Source: Kalmanozyma brasiliensis GHG001
Lineage: Eukaryota > Basidiomycota > Ustilaginomycetes > Ustilaginales
Direction of reading: 5' to 3'
Length of the DNA: 64,000 bases
Assembly (NCBI RefSeq): GCF_000497045.1
Contig: NW_015961970.1
Span: 620,802-684,801, forward strand
The position numbers and the translations under genes were made by a program. Under the pieces are notes generated by a model. It ran no database searches. It had not been told where the DNA came from and saw only the letters and a program-made list of their open reading frames with translations. Shown here one piece after another: positions 48,654 to 59,800 of this stretch. Every line of letters begins with the position of its first letter. Position 1 is the first letter of the stretch.

Positions 48654-49958
48654 TCATTTTGGCTCGCCCTCGGCCGCGCCGCGCCACCACTGAGGCAGAC
48701 ACGAGTATGGTTCGCGATCGAACGACTGCTTTGGATCGCAGTTGCAACGCCCGGTGTCATGATACTTCTTGGTGTTGGTGGGACAGTGGTTCCACGGGTT
48801 GTGGTAATAGCCAATATCGTCAAAGTGGTGCAGTCGAGTTTTGTCCAACATCAAAGCGACCGCGAGCGAATGCACCGGAGCGTCTCCCCATCGCTCGTAA
48901 AAAAAGCCACCCGACTTGTCGAGGGTTTCAAAGTACTCTAGGTACTCTTTAGACCGCCAGAATCTGAGATCGCCTACCTCATAGTTACTCCAGAAGTGAC
49001 ACAAATTCCAGCCAGGATCGAAGCCTTTGTTGGGTTCGTCGGTGAGAAAGTGGAAGCCGTTGTTCTTGGCGAGGTAGTCGGGATGAGCGGCGAAGAATTT
49101 TTTGGTGGTGTCGTACAAAGTGGGCACGGTGTCGTAATATTCGTGGAGCGCCATGGTGAATCCGTAGGTTTTGTTGTTCATCTGCATGAAGACGAAGGGA
49201 TCATAGTCGATGTCGCAGTAGAGCTTGATGCCAGGTTCGACACGCCAGTAGTACTCGAGGTCGAGGGTGAGCGGGTGTCGGAAGAAGAAGCCGGACTGGT
49301 AACGACACATGTGTCGGTAGCTCTCAGAGGAGCCATAAATGATATCCTTCATCTTAACGCGGGTCTCGGCAGCCTTGTTCTGGTCGATGAAGTCAGGGTA
49401 GCCCCAGTGCTCCTTTGGGATCAGGCCGAAGCGGCATTCGCTGCGGGTCATTTGTTTGACACCACGCTTGAACTCGTCGGTAAATGGCTCGTTGTTGAGG
49501 AAGATCCAAGGGTAGCCGTATTTGCGGTTGAACTTCTCCTCTACGTCTCGCATGGACTCGCGCATGCTCTGAAGCTCTGCGTTGCGGACGAGAACGATGA
49601 AGCCGGCTTTGGCGCGAGGAGCTTGGTTGGCCATCTGTGGAACGAAAGTAGGAGGGTAGAGGTTGCCGTCGTCTCCTACCTGGCCCCACTTGGCGAGCTC
49701 TTCGACGGTGGAGGGTGTGCCGGGGTTGTGGGTGTACATGTCGGCTACCGAGGTGGGGAGAGGCATGGAGGGAGCGCCATTGTTGACGCCCTTTTGCCAT
49801 GGGCCGGAGAGCGCGTTCCAGCCATTGTAGACATTGTGAGCGCCCTCTGTGGAGAAAGAGAGGTAGGTGGAGAAGGTGAGAACGAAGAGGAAGACGGTGA
49901 CCAGTACGACGAGCCTCTGTGGGCGCCGAAAGAGCGAATCGAGAATGCCCGACGCCAT
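48654..49958 (-). CDS. KRE2/MNT1-family alpha-1,2-mannosyltransferase (GT15)
   Basis: 434 residues from the ATG at 49958. Type II topology: short basic cytoplasmic tail (LFRRPQR), one signal-anchor span about residues 17-36, a stem, then the GT15 catalytic domain from about residue 105. Family motifs: AGFIVLVRNAELQSMRESM, KYGYPWIFLNNEPFTDEFK, YWRVEPGIKLYCDIDYDPF, WNLCHFWSNYEVGDLRFWRS and FFYERWGDAPVHSLAVALML, ending with the Cys-containing HNPWNHCPTN block. These Golgi enzymes use GDP-mannose to extend O-linked and N-linked mannans of cell-wall glycoproteins. The Glu residues of RVEPG and NYEVGD fall in the known active-site segments. Length is normal for the family (about 400-460). Confidence 0.95.
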   Translation of the reverse strand: MASGILDSLFRRPQRLVVLVTVFLFVLTFSTYLSFSTEGAHNVYNGWNALSGPWQKGVNNGAPSMPLPTSVADMYTHNPGTPSTVEELAKWGQVGDDGNLYPPTFVPQMANQAPRAKAGFIVLVRNAELQSMRESMRDVEEKFNRKYGYPWIFLNNEPFTDEFKRGVKQMTRSECRFGLIPKEHWGYPDFIDQNKAAETRVKMKDIIYGSSESYRHMCRYQSGFFFRHPLTLDLEYYWRVEPGIKLYCDIDYDPFVFMQMNNKTYGFTMALHEYYDTVPTLYDTTKKFFAAHPDYLAKNNGFHFLTDEPNKGFDPGWNLCHFWSNYEVGDLRFWRSKEYLEYFETLDKSGGFFYERWGDAPVHSLAVALMLDKTRLHHFDDIGYYHNPWNHCPTNTKKYHDTGRCNCDPKQSFDREPYSCLPQWWRGAAEGEPK

Positions 49959-50827
49959 GATGTCCTTGAGCGCGCAGGCGATCTGCTAGGCGCTGCCGCC
50001 GAGAGGCAGGTTGCTGTTAGCGGAGCCTCGCTTGGCCTTTTACGTGCGAGGGAGCGGTCAACCGGGTGTAATGCGTGTGTTGAGAATGTGATGGAGTGGC
50101 ACAATGGAAGAGCCGATGAGGACCGGTAGATGCTCTTCTGTGATTTTGTGAAGCGAGTGGCGCGTAGAACCCCGAGAGGTCGGAAGAACACCCGTTGATA
50201 ACAGACAAGCGTGACTGTCAAAACCGTTGTGGATGGTTGTCGAGAGTGAAGAGGCAAGGTCAGATGGACGGAAGGGCTCCCATTGTTCAAGAGGCAGAGA
50301 GGAAAGACTGTTCAGAATTGCCAAGATGCCGAGAGTCAATGTGAAGCTGCAGAGCGTCAGCGCCAAAAAAGAAGCACTGCATGATCAAGTCACACAGCTT
50401 CTGATGCGGCACAGCATCGTGCCGCGAGGTAAGCTTCCGCCAAGCCGACGCCCGTTTATGCATTTCACAAAATCACTCAACTCTCGCTTGAGCCACCGAC
50501 AAGTCACAGGGTTTCCGGTTTGACGCCGACAGGAAGAAACGCAAAAAAAGAAGGGTCCTTTGGGCGGCGTCTTTCCGAAGTGACGCGTGCAAGGACCACA
50601 CAGGCTGGCTGCAACACGCGACAAATCACTCGCTCTTCTCAGTCTGTCACCTGAACCCTATCTTGACCTGATCATTCGGCATCACTTCCGACTCGACTCG
50701 CTATCACAATACCAGCACGCCGACAGCGACCACATGACCGTTGTCGAGGCGGCACTTTGAGCCTCGGCATGGTTCCCACGGTCGAGCCTATGCTCTGAAG
50801 CACTCCACGCCTGCACCAAGGACCTCA
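49959..50827. other. Intergenic, divergent promoter with upstream short frames
   Basis: About 870 bases between the mannosyltransferase start (minus) and the zinc-finger gene start (plus). It holds both promoters; two short upstream frames precede the zinc-finger start. Confidence 0.55.
50734..50798 (+). promoter_or_regulatory. Two upstream open reading frames before the zinc-finger gene
   Basis: Two minimal frames precede the chosen start: 50734-50760 (ATG, eight codons, TGA) and 50769-50798 (ATG, nine codons, TGA). If included in the transcript they could lower translation of the main frame. The transcript start is unknown, so this is a candidate only. Confidence 0.4.
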
Positions 50828-53020
50828 ATGCCTTCGGTAGAGGTGCTCATCCCCGTCGATGGCGGTGCGCGGGCCGGTCCATCTTCAGCCTCGCCTTCGC
50901 CAGCCAGACGACGGCAGGAACATGCGCATCCACAGTCAACTACGGCTCCGTCACGGTCGTCCTCGCCCTCGAAGCCGATGGCCTCCGCCTCCACACCAAC
51001 TGTTCACGTCGCATTGCCACCTCCTTGTCCAGCACTCAGACGACCTCTAGTCCCATCGTCGTCATCACCCTCCATCCCTTCGTCGTCAAGACTGCCCCAG
51101 ATCTCGAGCTCGTTCGCGTCCGCATCCTCTATCAGCTCCAAGTCCCAGCCATCGCTGAGCAGGACCGCAAGTCGCAACAGCCATCATGGCCGGCCCATTG
51201 ACTTTGCCAACCCTTTCGGCGAGGACGACCAAAGCGACGTCTTCGTGTCAAGCAAGCGCTCTGCTCCGTCTGGCCAGGAGTTCTACTCGTGTCGATGGCG
51301 TCTTCGCGACAAGAAAGGCGTTCTCGACCCCAACGGCCATCAATATTGCAACGCGCAGCTCATGACGCCCGATCTCTTAGCACGTCATGCTCTCACCCAG
51401 CACGTCGAGACGTGTCAAGAGTCTGCTGTGCAAGTTCCTCAACGAAAGATCGCCTGCAAATGGGACGGCTGCTTCAATCGACATTACTACCCGGCGGACC
51501 TCGCAGGCCACCTCGTGCACGATCACCTTGCGAAACAGCTAGGACTCAAGTACTCCTGCATCGCTCTGCAGTGCCAAATCAAGACCGTGCTCACTTCCTT
51601 TGAGGCACTTGATCGTCATCATGCGATCTATCACACCGGATCAATGATGCCTGGCCAGCTCCGCCCGATCTGGACACCAAAGTCCCAGTCGAAGCCAAAG
51701 CTCGTACGGAAGCAAGCCGAGCTGCTAGCCGCACTACGCAAGCTCGATCTTACCCCACCGTTGCCTCAAATTACAGTAGCAGACACCGCCCATCCCAAAG
51801 TCCCTCCATTGGACGAGGAGGCCCGCAAGAATCGCGACATCGCCTTCAAGGAAAGGTACTTTGATCCGCTAACTCTGCGTTCCGGCGAAGGTCAAGAAGG
51901 TCAACCGTGGACACGTTTGCACAGAAGGCTCGAGAAGGCCAAGGAGACAGACGACACCGAGCAAGCGGTGTACGAGGCCATCTTTCGAGCCACGACCTAT
52001 GGTCAGTCCGACCTCGATCGACTTTGTCCGGTCGAGGTTGAGATCGTAGGCGAGCCCACGCTCAGAGCCATCGAGGAAGGCATCGAGCGAGCTCAACTAT
52101 ACCGCGTTGGCCCCGCAACTTCCCGGACCCGATCGATGCTGCCCTTACCTCCTAAACGCAATTGCGAGGTCGTGCTTCCAGAGAGCGCACCGTCCGATCT
52201 GATGGAGACAATCTGCCCTGAATCGCTTGCATCGATACGAGCCGAGATGGACTTCGACGACTCGCTGGACAAACAGCGACGCTGGGCGGATAAAGTGCTA
52301 CGCAGGGTTGCACCAACCTCCAACACCCCTGCCATCTCGACCGAAGATCCTGAACTGGACTCTGACCCGGGTGACGAAGCTGCATCCACGGACCGGGCGG
52401 AACCTTTGCTGTTCGTTCCGTATCATCCGGCGTCACGGTGTCGATTTCCACTCGCCGAGGATGATGGTGAAGCCGAGACGCCTCGGGCCGTTCGACTTTC
52501 ACCAGAAGCGCATCCTCAGCATGGTTGGTCAGGTGACCACACGTCCGCCGTCCCAAGTTCAGCCAGCTCGCCCCGCACGATCCCGCACAGCTCGCCTTTG
52601 GCACCAGTGTCGCGTTCCGGGCCTCTCGAATCAGCCGCCCAGCCAACGAGAACAGCGAAAAGGGAAAGAGAAGACGACACATCGAGTCTGCTCAACGGTC
52701 ATCGACCAGCCGTCAGAATCAAGCTCGAAGACATTATTGACCTGACCATCTCGAGTGACGACGAACCAGATGTTCCTCCTGCTGAAGGGCCAGCCCGAAC
52801 GCCGACACGACCAACGCCGCCGGTGCCATTCAACTCGGCCTTTGTCGAGCTCGAGCCAAACACCTACATGGAAAGCAGTCCGCGCCTACGCCGCACTGCA
52901 CCAGCCATTAAAGCCGAGCCTCGCCGCGGGTCTGCTCCGACAGAGCTTAGCGGAAAAGCGGCTCGACAACGATCGAGGTCGGGTCGATACCTTCCGCACA
53001 CTGGTCATCTTCCAACGTAG
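50828..53020 (+). CDS. C2H2 zinc-finger protein with SUMO-type motifs
   Basis: 730 residues from the ATG at 50828 (the frame continues upstream only through a TTG). Residues 1-140 are Ser/Pro-rich. About residues 155-270 hold three Cys/His clusters: an atypical first one with a long spacer (CRWRLRDKKG then HQYCNAQL then ARHALTQHVETC), CKWDGCFNRHYYPADLAGHL with HDH (C-x4-C-x12-H-x4-H), and CIALQCQ with RHHAIYH. This is C2H2 architecture, so nucleic acid or protein binding in the nucleus is likely. The mid region (300-500) is predicted to be helical and charged and is unrecognised. Near the end, residues 631-634 read IKLE (sumoylation consensus) immediately before IIDLTISSDDE (636-646), a textbook SUMO-interacting motif; IKAE at 694-697 is a second consensus. 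No specific family name can be given. Confidence 0.82.
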   Translation: MPSVEVLIPVDGGARAGPSSASPSPARRRQEHAHPQSTTAPSRSSSPSKPMASASTPTVHVALPPPCPALRRPLVPSSSSPSIPSSSRLPQISSSFASASSISSKSQPSLSRTASRNSHHGRPIDFANPFGEDDQSDVFVSSKRSAPSGQEFYSCRWRLRDKKGVLDPNGHQYCNAQLMTPDLLARHALTQHVETCQESAVQVPQRKIACKWDGCFNRHYYPADLAGHLVHDHLAKQLGLKYSCIALQCQIKTVLTSFEALDRHHAIYHTGSMMPGQLRPIWTPKSQSKPKLVRKQAELLAALRKLDLTPPLPQITVADTAHPKVPPLDEEARKNRDIAFKERYFDPLTLRSGEGQEGQPWTRLHRRLEKAKETDDTEQAVYEAIFRATTYGQSDLDRLCPVEVEIVGEPTLRAIEEGIERAQLYRVGPATSRTRSMLPLPPKRNCEVVLPESAPSDLMETICPESLASIRAEMDFDDSLDKQRRWADKVLRRVAPTSNTPAISTEDPELDSDPGDEAASTDRAEPLLFVPYHPASRCRFPLAEDDGEAETPRAVRLSPEAHPQHGWSGDHTSAVPSSASSPRTIPHSSPLAPVSRSGPLESAAQPTRTAKREREDDTSSLLNGHRPAVRIKLEDIIDLTISSDDEPDVPPAEGPARTPTRPTPPVPFNSAFVELEPNTYMESSPRLRRTAPAIKAEPRRGSAPTELSGKAARQRSRSGRYLPHTGHLPT

Positions 53021-53381
53021 ATCCTCAAAACCTCATCCACGTTGTACAACAATCCCATACAGTCATGATCACCAGCGCGCAGATGTCGTGTACAAGGATT
53101 GAGCGAATGCAAGGTGCTTGGCCAGAAAATTTCAGAATGTTACACCGACATATCTAAGACCCCATTCTCCGGAAACCGAGTGGAGAACCCTGAACCTTTT
53201 TTCCTTTTTTGCTTTCTTCCAAAAATTTTGGTGAGCTCCTTCTGAGAACCTTGCAGAGCTGCTGATCGTGCTCAGCCTCAACCATACATCACCATCATCA
53301 CATTGAGATCCTTCGTCTTTGTACCGTCAGCGGCGCTTGTGACGACGATACAAAGGTGGAAATACATCCACAACAGCCAGA
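53021..53381. other. Intergenic upstream of UTP12
   Basis: 360 bases with poly-T and poly-A tracts (about 53198-53230), consistent with a 3' end followed by the UTP12 promoter and leader. No other feature recognised. Confidence 0.55.
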
Positions 53382-56300
53382 ATGGTGCGCTCGTACCTTC
53401 GCCACGAGCCCACATCCGCCTTTGGCCTCATCTGCTCCGCCTCGGCCAACTCGATCCTCGACCCCGACTCCAAAACAGCATTCGTGCCTGCGCTTGAAGA
53501 TGTCCTCGTCTGGGATGTCCGCAGAGGCGCACTCCTCGCCACCTGGCACGAGATCGGCCATCGCTCCAAAGTCACCGCTCTCGCTAGGTCACCCAGCGAT
53601 CCCGACACCTTTGCCGTAGGCTACGAGGATGGAAGCATTCGCCTGTGGTCTGCCCAGACCAATTCGACCTCGGTCACCTTCAACGGCCACAAAAAGGCTG
53701 TCGTCGCTCTCACTTTCGACGCTCAAGGTCTGCGGGTCGCCAGTGCCAGTCTCGACACCGACATTATCCTCTGGGACCTTGTAGCAGAGACTGGTCTCTA
53801 TCGACTTCGTGGCCACCGCGACGCCGTCACCGCCATCGCCTTCGTGCAGCTTCCATCGACACTGGTCAACCCAGACGAGCCGTCGTCCTCGACTGCTGTA
53901 CTCGCCGAGTCGGACGCAGCCGGCTACCTGCTCAGCACCTCCAAAGATGGCCTCATGAAGCTGTGGGACCTTTCGCTGCAGCACTGCGTGGAAACAGTGG
54001 TTCACGGCTCGAACGAGATTTGGAGCTTGGGCGTCTCGCAGGATGTGCCACTGGCCATGCAGGTGTCCACACGAGGAAAGCAGGCCGACGAAGATGACGA
54101 AGAGTCGGCTGACCGCAACGCTGTTGCTGACGGTGGCGCTCTCGTACTCACCGGAAGCGCCGATGGGGACATGCGAGTGTGGGAAATCTCAGCAGAGGCT
54201 TTGTCACGAGGTTTGCAGACGGTATCGAGCGCAGATGGGCCAGCGAACGGCTCTTCCGACAAGTTTATCACGCCCAAGGGCTCGATCCCGCTATCTGGCA
54301 AACACCGCGTCACCCAAATCGAGTTCTGTGGCGTGCCAAAACGCCAGACCAGCACAGCATCCGCCACAGCAGCGCACGGGCAAGGCTACATCGCCGTCTC
54401 GAGCACCGACAAAGCTGTGCAGGTGTTCCGACTGCGTTCAACCGAAGAGATGGCCAAGAAGCTAGAGCGCCGAAGGAAACGCAACAAGGAGAAGGCCGAG
54501 AAGAAGCGCGCGAAGGAAGGCGCCTCTTCGACGGCAGCGGATACCACCGCTGACGTTCCAGATCAGGTCACCTGGGCGGACCGCATCGAAGCCTACACCA
54601 ATGTTCGTCCCGCTGCGGGCAAGCTCAAGAGCTTCTCGCTTGTCACGCCTCGCTCGAGCTCAGCAGCAGCCAACAAATTCGGTCTCAGCGTCCTATGTGG
54701 GCTGTCCACCAACGCGCTCGAGATCTACAGCGTGCCCGCACCGCCGCGCTCGAAAGCGGAAAAGGCCAATCCGATCGAGCCCGTCCTCGCCAGCGCGCTC
54801 GAGTCTCCTGGCCACCGCTCCGATATCCGCGCCGTCGCACTTTCGTCCGATGACACGCTGCTTGCCTCCGCCTGTGGAGCCGGACAGCTCAAGATCTGGA
54901 ATGTCAACACAGGTCGCTGCATCCGCACGCTTCCATGTGGCTACGCATTGTCCGTGGCATGGCTGCCAGGCGACCAGCACGTCTTGGTCGGCTGCAAAGA
55001 CGGTACGCTGCGCAGCTTTGACGTTCGCGCAGGTATCGCTGTCGAGACGCTCGAAGCGCACCAAGGCCCCCTGTGGAGCGTAGCCGTACAACCCGATGGT
55101 CTCGGCTGCGTCTCGGCGAGCGCCGACAAAGAAGTCAAGTTTTGGGAGTTCGAGATGCAAGTTCCCGAAGACGACAGTGATGACGAAGACACCCCTTCGA
55201 ACGCCGACGCAAACGGCTCCAAAGCGCAAGCGCCACCACAGCTCGCCCTGGTCCACGTACGAACGCTCAAGATGACCGACGACGTTCTCTGTGCGCGCTT
55301 CTCGCCCAACGGAAAGCTTCTTGCGCTCTCGCTCCTCGACAACACCGTCAAAGTGTTCTTCGCCGACACGCTCAAGTTCTTCCTCTCGCTCTACGGCCAC
55401 AAGCTCCCCGTGCTCGCCCTCGACATCTCGGGCGACAGCAAGCTCTGCGTCACCGTCTCCGCCGACAAGAACGTCAAGCTCTGGGGTCTCGATTTCGGTG
55501 ATTGCCACAAGAGCATCTTTGCGCACAACGAGAGTATCATGGGCGTCTGCTTCGAGCGCGGGCAGCAGGGTGGTGGGCTGATGGGCGGCAGGCAGGGCAA
55601 CTCGCACCATTTCTGGACCGTCGGTAAGGACGGACTGGTCAAGCACTGGGACGGGGACAACTTCCAGATGATCCAGCAGTTGGAGGGACATCATGGTGAG
55701 GTGTGGGCGGTTGCGCCTGGTCACGCGGGCAAAATGGTTGTCACGGCGGGCGCAGACCGATCGATCCGGACGTGGGAGAAGACGGACGAGCCGCTGTTCT
55801 TGGAAGAAGAGCGGGAGCGCGAGATGGAGCGCGCCTTTGAGAACGCCGGCCAGACTCGACAGGATGAAGAGCTGGCCATCGGCTCGCTTGCTGATGGCGC
55901 CGATCCGGACGCGCAAGGTGCATCCAGCGGGCCTGAAGCGACCGCCGTCTCCAAGACGACCTCTGAGACGATGATGGCGGGTGAGCGACTCATCGAAGCG
56001 CTCGAGACGGGCGATGCCGATATCGCCGCCCGCACCGCTGCTCGCGCCAACGGCGAAGCCGAACCCGCCTACCATGCCCTCATCACGGCCGAATTCGACT
56101 CTGGTTCCCGTCACCGCTCGCCCGTGGACGAAGACATCTCGGCGCAGAAGTACGTTTTGCGTGTGGTGGAGAAAATCCTACCAGCGCAGCTCGACGATGC
56201 ACTCCTCGTCCTGCCCTTCGACAAGGTTCTCTCGCTGTTGCGCTACCTGGACTACTGGGCGAGGAAGGAGTGGAACATTCCCCTCGTGTCGCGGGTGCTC

Positions 56301-56576
56301 TTTTTCCTCCTCCGCACGCACCACAGCCAGATCGTCGCGAACCGCGTAATGCGTCCGACGTTGCTGGATCTCAAGAGCCACCTCCGCCAGGCACTGGCAA
56401 GGCAGAAGGCCACGATCGGGTTCAATCTCGCCGCGCTCAAGTTCATCAAGGCGCAGCATGTGGCGCAGAAGACGAGCGAGGTGTACGAGCGCGAAGGCCT
56501 GGATGTGGACGAGGACAAGGTCAGGCAGAAGGTCGAGGCGAATGCGGCGAGGAAGAGGAAGCTTCGTGTGGCTTGA
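53382..56576 (+). CDS. UTP12: U3 snoRNP / SSU processome subunit UTP12 (DIP2, WDR3)
   Basis: 1064 residues from the ATG at 53382. Two WD40 propellers are visible: first repeats ALEDVLVWDVRRGALLATW, FAVGYEDGSIRLWSAQTNS, NGHKKAVVALTFD and VASASLDTDIILWDL, and a second set from about residue 470 (GHRSDIRAVALSSDDTLLAS ... LKIWNVNTGRCIRTL) to about 800. A basic coiled segment (RRKRNKEKAEKKRAKE, near 360-380) lies between the propellers. The C-terminal Utp12 domain spans about 925-1035 (LLVLPFDKVLSLLRYLDYW, IPLVSRVLFFLLRTHHSQI). UTP12 belongs to the UTP-B subcomplex that binds the U3 snoRNA and 5' external spacer in the nucleolus during 18S rRNA maturation. The start FGxxCS-type N-terminus (LRHEPTSAFGLICS) agrees with WDR3/Dip2. 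Length is close to relatives (about 940). Confidence 0.95.
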   Translation: MVRSYLRHEPTSAFGLICSASANSILDPDSKTAFVPALEDVLVWDVRRGALLATWHEIGHRSKVTALARSPSDPDTFAVGYEDGSIRLWSAQTNSTSVTFNGHKKAVVALTFDAQGLRVASASLDTDIILWDLVAETGLYRLRGHRDAVTAIAFVQLPSTLVNPDEPSSSTAVLAESDAAGYLLSTSKDGLMKLWDLSLQHCVETVVHGSNEIWSLGVSQDVPLAMQVSTRGKQADEDDEESADRNAVADGGALVLTGSADGDMRVWEISAEALSRGLQTVSSADGPANGSSDKFITPKGSIPLSGKHRVTQIEFCGVPKRQTSTASATAAHGQGYIAVSSTDKAVQVFRLRSTEEMAKKLERRRKRNKEKAEKKRAKEGASSTAADTTADVPDQVTWADRIEAYTNVRPAAGKLKSFSLVTPRSSSAAANKFGLSVLCGLSTNALEIYSVPAPPRSKAEKANPIEPVLASALESPGHRSDIRAVALSSDDTLLASACGAGQLKIWNVNTGRCIRTLPCGYALSVAWLPGDQHVLVGCKDGTLRSFDVRAGIAVETLEAHQGPLWSVAVQPDGLGCVSASADKEVKFWEFEMQVPEDDSDDEDTPSNADANGSKAQAPPQLALVHVRTLKMTDDVLCARFSPNGKLLALSLLDNTVKVFFADTLKFFLSLYGHKLPVLALDISGDSKLCVTVSADKNVKLWGLDFGDCHKSIFAHNESIMGVCFERGQQGGGLMGGRQGNSHHFWTVGKDGLVKHWDGDNFQMIQQLEGHHGEVWAVAPGHAGKMVVTAGADRSIRTWEKTDEPLFLEEEREREMERAFENAGQTRQDEELAIGSLADGADPDAQGASSGPEATAVSKTTSETMMAGERLIEALETGDADIAARTAARANGEAEPAYHALITAEFDSGSRHRSPVDEDISAQKYVLRVVEKILPAQLDDALLVLPFDKVLSLLRYLDYWARKEWNIPLVSRVLFFLLRTHHSQIVANRVMRPTLLDLKSHLRQALARQKATIGFNLAALKFIKAQHVAQKTSEVYEREGLDVDEDKVRQKVEANAARKRKLRVA

Positions 56577-56864
56577 CGGCTCATATAACACCCTTTGTAC
56601 GTTGGTCACCAGTCCAATTTCAACCCTTGAATGGCTCATTGCTCATGCTCATCTGTCAGAGTTCTGGAAATGACACCGCAGACTGCGGCCCTGCTCTGAT
56701 CGGCTTTGAGATGAGTCAAATTCAGCTCGAGACGCTGCAAGGCTCTGTTCTACAGTGGTAGTACATTGTAACGATCGAAAGTTAAAAAGGGCTCGCCTTC
56801 CCCAGGCAGGCCCACTGAACCACGAAAGAACGAGAAAAGAAATCGAAATGGACACAGAGGAGTC

Positions 56865-59800
56865 TCACGACTCGTCGTTCTCCGACTTGTCGGTCGAGCG
56901 AACGTTGGACTGGGCTGCCATCTTCTTGGACGAGCCTGTCAGACCTAGCGAGATCCTCTTGATGCCGAGACTGCCAGTGGCGTTCTTGCCGTCTTTGGCG
57001 GCCGATCGGGGGGAGCTGCTGCCGGGCTCCTGCTTTGGTGAAGAGGGCGTGTCGTCCGAGCGGGCCGTCTTCGAGCGTTTCGGTGAAGGAGATCGCGAGC
57101 CGTCGCGCTTTTCGCTACCACCGCCAAAGGTGTTGCTGATCGAGTTGGCCATGCTGCGAATGAATCCTCCAGGTTGCTGCGATGTCGTGGACTCGTCATC
57201 GCCAGGTGGTGAGCGGGATTGCGCTGCAGTCTTGCCCTTGCTCTTCGGCGTGCGGGCGGGCTTTCGCTTCGACAGGCGCGACAGTTGGTCGTCTGCATCG
57301 TCCTCGTCTTCGTTCCTGCGACGCTTCTCAGGCACCTTGACGAGCGACGAAGGCGACGAGGGTCCAGGTGAGGAGCCGGCCGCCTTGGTCTTCTTGGCGC
57401 CAACTTGGGCGACCGTCGTCTCTTCTTCGTCCTCATCGTCATCACCGTACGGGACCAGGCCGACGCCGTCACGACTAGCCTCCTTGTCGTCATCGTCTGC
57501 TTGGAAGTAGCTCTCCTCTTCCGCATCGGCTGCTGCGATGCCGACCTGTCCACGTCCAGCCTCGCTCTGCTGCCGCGATTTGTCCTCGACTTCGCTGGAC
57601 CGTTGTGCTGCATCGCCAGCTTCTTGCTGCGGCAATGGCTCTTGGTTCTTCTCCCACTGGCTGACGAGCAAAGAAAAGCACGGCGCTGTATGAGGCAGTT
57701 CCGCGAGATGACGCATGCGCGCACCATGACGATCCATGCAATGACTGATCAAAGTCTTCATGTTTTCCCGCCTCATGTGCTCGAAGAAGTCGAGGCAGGC
57801 CGAGGCCACGAGGTTGTTGCGGTCGCCTTCGGCCTCGATCAGACCGAGAATCGTCGAGAAGAGCTCGATCTTGATGAAGTGCCGATTGGTGAACTGATTG
57901 TTGCTCGCCAGGCAGTACTTGAAGAAGCGCAATGCCGAAAGACGGAGGAATTTCTCCCGCGAATGCAGGAGCGAGCCGACCTTTTTCGAGATCTCCGAGG
58001 TAAGCACAAAGTACTGGCTTCGGAACGAGTGGTGCGCAATCATGTGGCAGAGCAGATCGCAAATGTGACCATAGAGTGCCGAGCGATGACGAGCCTGCGA
58101 AGGAAGCTTCTCGCCTTTTGACAGCACCCGAAAGTCCGGAAGCGTGTTGAAGGGCGAAGAAAGTCGGCCGATCTCAGCCTCGTAGATCCACGTCAGGAAC
58201 CGATCTGGATCGGCCTTGGCCTTGTTGAGCCCCTGCACCGACAGCACCTGTGCTTGCGTCGCCATCGGCCCACCGTCAGAAGCCACGTCGAAGATGATGC
58301 GCATCGCCTCGGCGATCTGCGTCTTGAGACCGGGGTCGCGCTCGTTGTGGAGCATGTCAATCATCATACTGACCAGCGGACGTGCATTCTGCTCCACCTG
58401 CGACACAACATGCGCGCGCACGCTATTCGCGTCGTACTCGATGATGGTCATGAGAATCTCGGCGGCCGCGTTGCGCGCTGTCTGATCTAGGCGTTCAAGC
58501 GCAAACTGCAAGACGTTGAGAAGGCCCCAGTCAGTGAGGGTGCGATAGAGCGAGATGCGGGCCGGCAGCTGGATGAGCTTGCCCATGGCACAGAGCTGTT
58601 GAAGGAATAGGACACCTTCTGCGCGCCTTTCTTCTGGTTCGTCCGGACTCATGAGCATGCGGAAGAGCTCGCTGAGGAAGACGTCATTCTGACAGCAGTA
58701 GTTGACGATGTCGTTTTGATGGAAGAAGATGAACGAGTTGAGTATCGACACGGTGGGATCATCGACCACTCGAGCGAGTATGACGTCGCGAAGGTAGAGC
58801 AGGCGGTATGTCTGGTGGATCTTGGCAACGATCATGGCATCGCCGATATCGACGACTTGCTTGAAGCGCGCTCGTTGTGTGAGATGGTCGCGGTAGTTGG
58901 CCTTCAGCCGCGGAAACTCGGGATCGTATTCGAGCATGCCAACCACCCCGAGGAAGACGTCGTCCTGCAAGATGTACTCGAACAGGAAGCTGTCATTGAG
59001 TAGAAGGATGGTCTGCATGACGGTGCAAAGCATATGCAGCGAATCCAAGGCCTCGAGTTCCTCGACGGTGTGGAAGAAGGGCACCAGCTTGCGAATGTAG
59101 TGCGATTCCATGAGCCAGGCAGTGAGCTTTTCGCGCAGCAAGGGTCCGCGGGCCGTGGTGTCTTTGACTATGGCATCGATCTTTTCCAGGTTGGCGAGAC
59201 TTGGCTCAGGAAGGCCCTTGTATTCGCCCAATATGTTGAGGAGCGGCTCCTGGCTGGACGCTGATGCGGACATGCCGAGTACGCCTGTTGGTGAATGTGG
59301 ATTCGGTGTTGTCGGCGGCGAATCCGTGAGGGCCTCCTCGGCGAGCCCCATAAAATGCTTTTGTACCTCGGTGAGGAATTCCCAGACCTCGTTGCAGCCT
59401 TCTGCCTCCTGGAAGCTGAGCGCCATATCGACACCGGTGGGTTCTGTCCATACTACGAGAGTATCTTGTTGACGCTGGTAGACTTCCTCTTTGACGACCT
59501 TGCTAGCTAGAAGTATGTCCTCGGACTCGAGGTTTTCGCTGACCACCACCACGAACTGGCATGGCTGCGGTTGAGCCTTAGACGCTCCTGCTTCGCCATT
59601 CACCCCGCCCAATATTGGCTCGTTCTCGTCGACATCTGCCTCTGCTGGGACGTCGATGCCCTCGAGGAATTGACACTTTTCTTCTCTCCGCGCCACGAGG
59701 AGGGCTTCGTCGACCGTCTCGTCGTACACACCAGCGCAGTAGCCTGTTCCTCGGTCAAACCATGTCTCGCCTTTGAGCTCGTACACCTTGACGCGCCGAG

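Noticed and set aside
48996..50129. 377-codon frame opposite the mannosyltransferase
   Set aside because: Shadow of a well-conserved GT15 gene; Gly/Val/Glu-rich and no family match.
54693..56114. 473-codon antisense frame opposite UTP12
   Set aside because: Codon-bias shadow of a conserved WD40 gene, no domain recognisable.
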